Origin: Butyriboletus loyo
Lineage: Eukaryota; Basidiomycota; Agaricomycetes; Boletales; Boletaceae
Reading direction: 5' to 3'
NCBI GenBank assembly: GCA_038093515.1
Contig: JBBPSI010000167.1
Coordinates: 1-54,765 of the forward strand
DNA: 54,765 nucleotides
The notes beneath the pieces were generated by a model. The model did no database searches, was not told the DNA's origin, and saw nothing but the letters and a program-made list of their open reading frames with translations. Below are positions 1 through 9,600 of the stretch, piece by piece (within the stretch, counting starts at the first letter, position 1; each line of letters begins with the position of its first letter). The position numbers and the translations under genes are program-made.

Positions 1-252
1 TTGTACTTTTCTTCTCGCGTCCCGATTAGGAACACGGTCTGTGCGCAGACCCCAGTAGTATAAAGGCTCTGCCTTTCCACCATGTACTCTATCTAGTTCT
101 ACGCAGCTTCCTGCTAGCAATTAGTATCACTTCCAGACTCTTAGTGTGCGCACTAAGACATAGTCTGAGACCCAGCTCAGAAACGTTTTACGAGTCTCGA
201 GGCCACTCCAGAGTGCCTCCTCGCTGTTCAATTGTTAGCGCCCAGCGTAACA
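1..252 (+). mobile_element. Truncated gypsy-type LTR (3' part)
   Basis: This stretch is nearly identical, base for base, to the last ~251 bp of the LTR at 50,644-51,069. It includes the shared TATA-like site (agtataaaggct, about 54-66) and the same terminus, cgcccagcgtaaca. The first ~175 bp of the LTR lie outside the window. The sequence after the terminus (ggagaacctggtg) differs from the internal start of the gypsy element at 51,070, so this is either a solo LTR or one end of a decayed copy. The window cannot decide between these, because the left target-site duplication is not visible. Confidence 0.85.
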
Positions 253-575
253 GGAGAACCTGGTGATCAATGGAGCAGAGGCTCGACATTGACCAGGAGG
301 TGAGGGGTGACCTTTTGATAATGTTGGAACTACAAAGCAATGACTGAGAGAAATCAATATTAGACAATGAGCTACGACATGAGATATATACCTGAGAGAA
401 ATCAATAATCAAAAGGTAAAGAACATGAAACAGAGCTCGTAGGTATATATATAAGAAAGCATGACTTTAGGGCTGGTATTGTGATATGTTCGAAAGTGTG
501 ATAGAAAAGCAAAGAAACGTGAAGAAGGAAAGAAACGTGAAAAGAAGAAAAGTGAAGTTCTAACAGATTCAGAGG
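253..575. other. Non-coding spacer next to LTR
   Basis: No credible gene is visible. The stretch is AT-rich, with two direct copies of ctgagagaaatcaat (344-358 and 392-406, period 48). A short inverted pair, ccttttgat (about 311) and atcaaaagg (about 408), brackets them. The run near 510-550 is purine-rich (aagaaacgtgaagaagg repeated in part). It may be the edge of an old transposon or of the HET-relic locus. Confidence 0.4.
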
Positions 576-1253
576 GTGGACGTTGCGGGAACTTCTCGTG
601 CCAAAGAAAATCAGTTATATGGCGAGCACTGGGAGGGGCTCTCTAACATGCCCGACGGCAAGGGGAACGACCATCTTGTGGAAATCATTTTCAAACCTGG
701 GACAAGGAACATTCGCGAGAGGTTGCACTGGGCGTCCGGGAGGCAGACGACGCGCATTGAAGATCTCGCATATCGCCTCTTCGGTATCTTTGACGGCACA
801 CTCCCAATCGCCTACTGGGAAGGTGACTGGGCATTATATCGGTTGATGGAGTTCATCGAGAGAGAATGGGGTATCTTTGCATGGGCAGGAACTCCATTCT
901 CGCACGGCCGGACGAAAGCCATCGCCCACTCACTCGAACCACTCAGTCACACTCTTGATACTAACCTACTGCTGACCACCCAAACTTTATACCGGTTGTG
1001 GTCCGGGTTTCCACAAAAAACCTGGACCTGGAAATTGAAAGGGACGAAAGGGCGATTGAACTATCGTGGAGCTGAAGTACCGAGGAACCAGAGGAGGGGT
1101 ATGGGAAACTTGAGGGACACAAAGACTATGTTTGCTATCTACTTTGCTGATCAAAGGTCCAGGATGAAATTGCCAATACCAAAGAAATCGAATCCACTCA
1201 CTCACCAAATGATCATACTATTGCTTCGGCGTATGATACTGCTACTCTCCTGA
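576..1253 (+). pseudogene. HET-associated protein relic
   Basis: The 225-codon open frame contains a segment typical of the region following the HET domain in fungal incompatibility proteins (DUF8212-like). It shows RERLHWASGRQTTRIEDLAY, then LFGIFDGTLPIAY and a W-x-L-x-R-L-x-E-F stretch. Known family members read 'R-x-T-T-R-x-E-D-x-A-Y-x-L-x-G-I-F-D' at this point and continue with a GEG-containing loop; here that loop reads WEGDW. The upstream HET catalytic/TIR-like part is missing, and after about residue 130 the frame runs into sequence that is homologous, with frameshifts, to the relic at 14,480-14,720. I infer a 5'-truncated, decaying gene. HET proteins trigger cell death on non-self fusion; nothing suggests this copy still works. 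Confidence 0.6.
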
Positions 1254-1360
1254 CTTTCCATATCCCTCCACCACCTTCTCCAGTTACAGTCCCAGACGGC
1301 CCCCTCTCAATTCATTTGCTCCAGGGTCGAAGCGTTCTCCCCCGTCACCTTCGTTTTCAC

Positions 1361-2262
1361 CTAGCGTGGTATCAAAGAGAAGGCGGAACAATAACTCTGG
1401 GTCGATCGGAACTGTTTGGTCACCTGTTGACCGGACTTGTCATGTACTCTACTTTCGTTGTACGCTTGAATATTCTGCCAGGTTCTTACTTCCTGATTAA
1501 TCAAGGGGTCCTTAGGATTAGCTCTGCGGTCGTCCTCTGCTTTGACGAGGAGCTTCCGTTCAAAGGCCAGGCGCTTCAGATTGGCAAAATAAGGAGCGAA
1601 CTGCTTGTCAATTATATCGTTGGGGGCATAGATGAATGCACTCTTTGCCCACATTGTACTTGTCAGACCACCGAAACCCAATACCCCTTCTCCCCAGGCA
1701 TGGAGGGTAGAGCTGCTGTCTGCTCGTAGGGTTTAAACGGCTCCGTTGGGGCCATTGAAGAGAACGCAGATCTACACGAAGACATAGAAAGGGGATTGGA
1801 GGTCGTCTACAACCCCGTGCCGCACTTCCGCTCGCCCCTTCCCTGTTACCTGTTGCAGGATTGCCAACGATACGAACGGTAGCGTACCCTATTGGCATTC
1901 GTGCGTGCTCGCGGATAAAGCAACACTCGTGTTCCATGTGGATGTTGGGCTGGTCCGCTCAAGCGGATCACACAGTCAAAATTGATAATCAGCAATTTCC
2001 GAATTTCATCCAGAGCGCTGGTCCTCCTAAATATCAAATTGTTGGGGCTGATGGCTCTGTGTAAGATACCCTTCTCGGAAACAAGCATTTCATGAACTTA
2101 CAAGCCGTCGGTACAAGAAATCATTTCAGACGAGACAGGAACTTACTTTCAAGCCCCTCTATCAACCCGAGAAGCAGTTCCTGCTGGGATCTGAACGTCG
2201 AGAGTGGACTACCCACCAGCGTCGTCAACACACACCGGTGCACACGAGGCATAAACTTCAAT
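1361..2262 (-). pseudogene. FunK1-type fungal kinase pseudogene
   Basis: Read on the minus strand, blocks of a FunK1-type fungal protein kinase appear in order. An early lobe carries TTLVGSPLSTFRSQQELL and ends at a donor (gtaagtt). Then come GILHRAISPNNLI, LLIINFDCVIRL, a broken FYVFV-stop-ICVLFNGPNG block, and a C-terminal IIDKQFAPYF region. In active FunK1 proteins the catalytic loop is HRD and the metal-binding motif DFD. Here they read HRA and NFD, so both key aspartates are lost. A TAG sits where family members usually have tryptophan in FYVxxWI. The frame also shifts between blocks. These changes mark it as dead. The family is strongly expanded in Agaricomycetes. The right edge at ~2,262 joins abruptly to the giant-gene fragment. 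Confidence 0.65.
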
Positions 2263-2880
2263 TTTTTTGGGGGCAGGAAGTTCCGAGTCAATAGCATGGC
2301 AGTACGAAAGAAAACCAGCCAGTCCTGATTGGAAATCCCTATCGTCAAACACCTCGTTCAGTGTCTTGACGGTCGATCCAGGATACGTGCATATCAGAGA
2401 CCCCCCAGTTGTCTCTACAGCATCACTGCGTGGGGATACCTCGAATGACTCGAACAGCGTACTGTTCTCCTGCTTTGTGAGGACGATCGCAGAGTTTTGA
2501 TTTCGGATGAAAAGCACGAGGATATCTATGGATTTTCAGAACGAATCTACAGGGAACCTGCGAACATACCTCTAATTCGCATTCCGTGCAGCTGGGAGAT
2601 GATGTGGCGTTTGTCTAGGTGGGCGGAGGCTCGCAACTTGTCTAGCATCACTGTGATGCGACCCCACTGAGGCTCAGAGGTTCCATCAACGTGTAAGCTA
2701 TAAGCATGGGCAGCAGCGCACACTGCACAAGCCTAGTGCAAGATGAGCAAATACTGTCAGCGAGCTCGTCATTTCAAGACTGGGGTCATCGGAGGTAGAC
2801 GCGGTGGACATCGTAGTTATCAAGCCTGAGGAGAACAGGCGAGAATGCGAAGACGTACAAACAAACTTCCTTTCCGACTG
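2262..2880 (-). pseudogene. Truncated duplicate of giant-gene copy 2 (5' end and promoter)
   Basis: The minus strand repeats the start of the intact gene at 25,036. It has the same ATG context (atgtccaccgcg), the first exon with a deletion inside it, the first intron, and the beginning of exon 2 (TLFESFEVSPRSDAVET then GGSLICTYPG). It includes a run of more than 60 identical bases near 2,395-2,460. Homology also extends upstream of the ATG (gaacaggcga and acaaacaaacttcctttcc) to about 2,880. At ~2,262 it stops and FunK1 sequence begins. Only about 90 residues of exon 2 remain, so no function is expected. Confidence 0.85.
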
Positions 2881-2966
2881 AACTATACTTCTCCTCCGAG
2901 TCCGGGGAGGCTCTTGGCAGGCAGGCCCAGTGACTCTTTACATAACTTGATGTCTAGTACACAATT

Positions 2967-3142
2967 GGAGTCTCGACGATGACCTCGCTGAACTACTACT
3001 ATGTCGAGCCCCCGAACAGCAACCCGGTGAGACCCTGTCACTGCAATCGCCGCTCAAACATCTAGACTTGTTGCCGCATCTACCGCAAGTAAGTGTGACC
3101 TACACCCGTGACTTATCCCAGATTCACACCTCGACGCTCACC
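2967..3142 (+). pseudogene. Truncated duplicate of the RING/TRAF gene 5' end
   Basis: This stretch aligns closely with 28,828-29,016, the start of the intact RING/TRAF-type gene. Shared parts are gagtctcgacgatg, exon 1 (here with an extra TACTAC), the donor ggtgaga and first intron, the tiny second exon, and gtaagtgtgacct of intron 2. In the remnant the second exon has lost the RING cysteines (gacttgttgccgcatctaccg against atttgttgcatctgcca). The homology fades after ctcgacgctcacc, and no zinc-finger exons follow. It lies directly beside the giant-gene fragment, as in a collapsed copy of the 24.4-29 kb block. Confidence 0.85.
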
Positions 3143-3668
3143 ACATTTTGGCCGACCCTACCGGCTATGATAAGCCAAGTGCGCGTAGGTTAGCCGATCT
3201 AAGGTTACTCCAAATCTCTGGTGGTCAACTTAAACTCTCCTTGACAGATAAAAGTTGGCCGTGGCGGGATTTTCGCTGTTTGACGTTCGTTGCAATGCCT
3301 CATAGTACGATTCAGCTTCTACGGCTATTGGTGACCCTTCTACAATGCCCTGAATCGAGCTTCAACTACTAAGCTGTAGACGCCGGGTAAGTTACCATTT
3401 TTCTTTCGGGGTTTCATTGCGGATGCAGTCCTGTGGCGAGGACTGCGGACATTGAAGGGGCCCAGCAGGGGCCCCACGTCCCTATGACTCAGTCGTACCT
3501 GAGATTCGGACACGATGGTCCATCCTGTGCTGTTCGGACCCAAACAGTCGAATTTAGCATAAATTCTTCGCCACAGATCAACAAACTTAAGGACAGAGTC
3601 TTGTACACATTTCTCATTCCTCACACTGTCTCGCTCCAAACCCATTCTCAATATCGGTCATCGCTCCA
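3143..3668. other. Upstream region of giant-gene copy 1
   Basis: I see no recognisable gene. Short open frames here lack family similarity. The stretch presumably holds the promoter and 5' leader of the giant gene starting at 3,669. It shows no clear similarity to the promoter of copy 2 at 25,037-25,187. Confidence 0.4.
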
Positions 3669-6600
3669 ATGTCTCACTCTGTCCTCGACCATGGGGACCT
3701 TCGTACGCTGGAATATATCATCACGCACGTATTTTTTCCTATCAAGCTTCCCGATGGGGATGACCACAGCATCCACAACGATCGTTCTCTGGCTGGGGCA
3801 ATCACCTCGGTCGCACGAATCTACCGTAATCACGTCCACACTGCCAACCTGCCTCAGTGGCATCACATCTCCGGGATGTTGGATAATCTACAAGCCACCG
3901 TTCAGTATGAAAGCCTGGACCGGTTCCGGACTATTTCTCAGCTTAGAAGCATGAAGCTGGGAGGTAAGCTGTCGAGCCTCCACGCTATGCTTGAAACTCA
4001 CAACGTGTAGATGTTCTCGCATTCCTTATTCGGGCACAAAATGCGGCGGTCGTCTTCAGAAAGCAGAAAAATATCACCATCTTCGAATCCTTCGAGGTAT
4101 CCCCAAAGGCTGAGGATGTGATGGCCACGCGGGGAAAGTTAATCTGCTCTTATCCTGGGCCGGCCATCGAGGTCCCCAATGCCGTGTTTGAAGACGAAAT
4201 TTTTCTTTCAGAGCTAGTGAACTTCCTCGTGCACATGAATGACGATATCCTTGATGCTGCTCCGAACGGTCTAGAATCACAGTCCACTGTTGTCGATGCC
4301 CGAGACACCACCCACCCGCATTATATCACCGAGTTGCTTACTGGCATCTTGAGAGGTGTCGGCGGCCCTGCCGACATCGTCCGCATTAGCAAACGTGTGG
4401 GTGATGACGTTGTGTCGAATGGCCTGAAGCTCCCGTGGCGGCGCTCGTTGCTCTGGCTGGTTATCAGAGTTACCCTCCAGACATCACTGGATCGGTCCGC
4501 TCTCAGGCATGATACTTACAAGGAATTCATGCTATTCTTCATGTGTTACCTTGCACAGCAAGAAATCTGTGCGGACCTCCCGAATAATGTACTCCGATGC
4601 ATGTCAGCCAAGATCAGCCGACGCTTGCGGAAGCTGGGTTCTTCCGCGCCAGACTGGCTCTCCCGCACTGTGCTGCAGACCTGCAGTTCCCTCCGATCGA
4701 CTCTTGAGAAGAGGTGGGGACAGGTACAGGCTGCTCAGCGTGTATCCCCAGTATGGGCCCCCTCTCAGCTTGACCTTACCCAAGACATTCAGCTGTCGCT
4801 CTTAGGGAGTGGCGACTACCTTCGCAACGCTCTCGCAGATGGCAGCATCAATTCTTCCCACAGTCCTTTTAACCCCGAATATCGTCCTCGAGGTACTCTT
4901 GATGACTTTCTGTCCTCTGACGGTGTCTTTTTCGAGGAGGCATATCGTACCGAACCCCATGTTGCCCTCTTCGATGTCGAGCGGGCGGTTGAGCAGAGTA
5001 TTGACGCCTGGGTTGACGGGGTCACACACAGCGACGAAGCTTGTGTGAAGCTGGAGATCTTGGCAAATAAATACTCCTCAAATGCTCTGAAAACGTATGC
5101 GAAGAATCCAGAACTTCTTTCGGTCATGCTGTTGACCACGATCGAGCTTTGGGTCGCGCTGGACAAAACAGCTGTCAAGGAAATTCCCATGCTTGCAGAG
5201 TACTCTCCGGAGGTTCCCATAAGTCTTCTGGAGGATCTGTTAGTTTGCAAGACTGAGAGCCTCCATCGACTTCGCCACGCACACCAATACCTCTCTGATC
5301 GCCACTTCCGGTCACGACGTCGAGGGTCGGTCTTTTCTCCGACAATCACTGCAAACAGCTTCGCGGTCCGTTTCTACAGAAGTTCTCCGCATCTTCAGCG
5401 CCTAAAGACTCGAATCGAGGAAGTAGCGCAGCGTGAAGTTCCTGAAAAGGTTGCTGAACTCGAAAGAGAGAACGCTCGTCATGGCGCTCTGCAACGACAA
5501 GCTGCTACGCTTCGTCACGTGCATACCGTTCATCAGGCTGGTGTCGAATACAATATCCGCGACCACTGCCGCAAATGCCACCTTGAAACAAAACTCGGGA
5601 GCATGAAGATATTTGTTCACGAATGGCCGTTGCCGCCTGGGGAGCTCCGCGCTGAGGTTGTCGTATTCGAATTAGATTGTCCGATCTCTTTCAACATGTG
5701 GCGCACTGCCACATTCCATCTCTTGGTCGATCTTTGCTCCCCGTCCGTGGAGCGAAAACGTCCCCTCATCCAGCTTAGCAGATATGCCGGACTCAAACCT
5801 TACCTTGTTCACCATCCGAGATCGCGGGTCTCCCTCGCTTCCAACACGGGATCCATACATGGTGATACAACGTCCATTCCCACCACGCAGAGACGGGTCT
5901 GTGTCGACAATGGGTTAACATTCTATGGTTTTCATACCCATGCTCGCATTCCTGTCTCGGGGGCATTGGATCGTGTCAACATCAGCATGTACTGCACCTA
6001 CCAGCTTCAAAGTGGGTCATACCAGAATTTGCAGAAGTATGTTGATACCACTTCCCACACATCGAACCGAGTCGTAGCAAACCAATTCGAGTGCCACAAG
6101 GACCTTTCCATCCATGAATTTATGGCGTTCGGACATCTGCGCAGTGGTGGCTTACTCCAATGGCTCAACATCTTGCGAGAGCTTCGAGGTCGGTCGCTGA
6201 GCTTCCATCGTCACGAAGTCCATTGCCTGTTGGTTCAAGCAGCTTCTCAAATCGGACCACTTACAAATGCGGGGTGGACGTGGCATCAGGAGATCCAGGA
6301 GCCCACCTTTTGCTACGCGCTTCTAGGAGAGTTAGAGAGTCTCATCCGGGATGTCGAAGCAAATTGGCTGGAAACAGTGACAATGGATACAATTTCCTTT
6401 TTGGCCCGTCGTCTACTTACGTCCAGCCCTGATGAAGTTGTCACACAGAAAGCACTTGGACTTCTTCGTACTGCACGTAGCAAGGCATTCTCTTGGGTGG
6501 AGAAACTATCGGCTAAGCTCGTGAAAACACCGGGAGATGAAGAATTGCGTGAGTTTTTGCGGGACGCCGCTGCCGTTTGTCGAAGCACGTTCGACGTTGA

Positions 6601-9600
6601 CCCCGCTGTGGTCCGAAGGCTCCTTCATTCAGCAGAAGACATTGACGTTCTACTTTCTTCCGCGGTATTAATCCACAAACACACCCCCAGCAACGTGTCT
6701 TGCATCCCTGCACATTCGCAGCTACTCCTTGACCGAGATCGTCGCGTCTCTCTGGCTCTTGAGAGTTTTGTAAGCGACGTCATCCAGTCCGATTCCGGCG
6801 ATGAAGGCATCAACCTTGCGGTTGGCAGGGTTTGGTCCTACTACCGTCCAGGTTCGAAGTGGATCCCATTGCAGAATCCGAATTCACGTTGGTTCTCGTG
6901 CACGACCGCACAATCAGCTCAGCAGTGTTCGCAAGTAGTGCACTTTAATTTACTTGATGGGTCACTTTTGATCAACGGGAAACCGCTTGGGGAATTACCG
7001 AACGAAATCCTGCGGCATCCGCTATACAACCTAATATTTGGCGAGGTACGCCGCGCCATTCCCAATGTAACGCAGATTACTGACCACTTGTGCAGCAAGT
7101 GCTCGAGGTCGTACCAAGTGATCTCCTAGGGATGGATTACGCAACACGAAGCATGATCTACGATCACCAGGTGAGCGCACTTTCGGAGGTGTAAGGTATA
7201 ACATTAAGAACTCAGGTGGCATGCCCAGGTGTACTTTTCTCTAAGAAACAGCGGCTCCAATCTCGTGATACGAGCATTCTCTGATTCGGGAGTCATGGAG
7301 TTCATCCCTCAAGAAAAGCTGAAGAGAGACTTTCCGGATGTACTGATTGATGGACATGCTCATTGGTTGAACCTTTCTACATCCGTCTTGGAGATCCGCC
7401 ATCTCGACAGCCTTTGGGAGGCTTCGTCGAAGAACTGGAAGATGGATTGCATTCCTGGGCAATATCGTATGCGCAGAGGCCATGAGTTCCTCATAGACAT
7501 CCGAAGCCAATCCTGGGCCATGGTATCGAGTCTCTTGAAGCCACTTGATACCCCACAGAATCTCCTTGTCACTGTGTCCTCGACTGACTCCGACCAGCAT
7601 TCGTCATCATGGCAACTGTCTGTCGCTCTACCCCGATATCGCCTATCCTTTTATGTCGATGAGGATGGGGCTCTCAGATCTTGCGACATCCTGGGCATGG
7701 TTTATGACGAGAACCAATCTATTGGGACTTTGTTTGGTTTGGTCAATCGGCTTGTGCTTCGGCCAAAGCTCAGAGGAAACATCAACCCCGACGAACTTGT
7801 CCCACGGTGTATCCTCATTCCTGAGGGCGCGGTTTCGTTCCGGATGGACGGCCATCACGTTCGTGTCGAGATCAGTACCCGGGGTCCTGTCCTTCAGCGG
7901 GTCACGTACCAGACCTACAGGATCAATACCGACCTGGGCTACCTGACAGGAAATGTCAATTTGACGAACAAGCTGTACTGTGCTTACCTGCATGCTCTGA
8001 CAAGCGGGTGTAGCACCGATCCACTGACAGGCAGGTTGGGTACGGAGGAAGCGCTGTCTCTACTCCGGTCAGCTAGCTGCTGGTCGACCATGAGGTTCGA
8101 CTCTCGCGACGCCGAGCTCCTGAGCTTGATCGCATCTATATCTCCCTCATTCCTATGGCACGGGGTGAAGTGGGTCGATCTTCCGGTAAATTCTCAGCAT
8201 CATGACTTGTACCTCGTTTCCAAAGCAATCAAGGAACATTACGAAAGAGTGCAATTATTTCACGAGAGCCAGTCAAGCACATTGTTCCATGAATTTCCGT
8301 CGCACGATGGTCACCTGCTAGACTGCAGCGCACGACGAGCTGCGTATATATTCTCATCCGGGTTTTCTGGTCAGCCTTTCGGGCAAGACTTCAATGCCCC
8401 ATACCCTGCCAGAGATCAACTGGGAGTTCGCTCGGGGGAGCGTCGCGCTTATACGGCGGCGACTGTCGTTCACCGCCGGACTGCTAATCTAGCGCCTCCA
8501 ATGGATATACTGGGCATGTTGGAACAACGGAGGGGGATTGTGTCCATGCACGCTACTCTGTCTCTCCGATATGACAGATCGTGGCTGGCTCCTGATCTTC
8601 TATCGATTTGGCTCAAGGTATACAATCTCCTGCGAGGAAGCGATGAAAGAAAATGGTTTCAATTACTTTTCTCACTGCCCGCGATGGCGCATGCCTCACC
8701 GGAACTTACCGACTTGGTTCCTGTGTTCGTAGCCTTTGCGGCGGATTCCCGGTTTCGTCTGGAGGACCCACCACACTATAGTTTTACCATACTTTCAGAA
8801 GAATATTTTCTTCCCCCCATTCTCCGAGAGCACATCGCTCGTGTTCAGGGGATTCTGAAGAACGTACACTCCCAGGTCTTCCCAACCCCCAGTTACTCAT
8901 TCCATCCCTCGAAAAGCATCCGATTTCGCACCCCCTGGGCACTCACGGTGGACCAACTATTCACCAGACATGCACCATCGTTACAAGCACACGAAAGATT
9001 GCCTCGACACACTACCCAGGTTGAGAATACATCACTCTCTGGTTCTGACCTGTTGCATCAACTAATTGCGACAGCTGATGCGAGCGCAGTCAATCACTTC
9101 CAGCGACGATACGTTTCGGCCCTTCGCACTAGTGCAAAATGCTTTGGAAGTGAGATGTCCCTTGTAGCTCACGGGAACCTACCTACTTGCGAGACACTTT
9201 TGGAACACTATAGTCGGTGCAGAGCCAACTATATTGGGGCACTTCATCATCTCGAGAAGCATCTGGGCCCGAGAAGCCATAGTGAACAAGCTCTCGAGCA
9301 GGCCGGCCAATGGCCACGCGTCACTCCACATGCGCTTTTCCGGTCCCTCGCGTCTAATTCGCCGATCGCACTGTCCGACAAGTGGAAGGGATGTCTCATA
9401 GAGTTCACTTTACTCGCACTCGAGCTGCAGCGCGCTCGAAGATTGCTTCGACTACACCTCGATAATCTTCACGAGGAACTCCGCAGGGAACTGCAGAATG
9501 AAGGATGTGATGGTTGGAGCGCCAGGTCACATCCAGATTGGTTGCTGATTCAGGTGAGGTTCCCATGTCATGGGTGTATATACCAGCTGACGCCACGTCC

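Noticed and set aside
4816..5349. 177-codon minus-strand open frame
   Set aside because: Antisense of giant-gene copy 1, whose plus-strand frame is homologous to copy 2 throughout.
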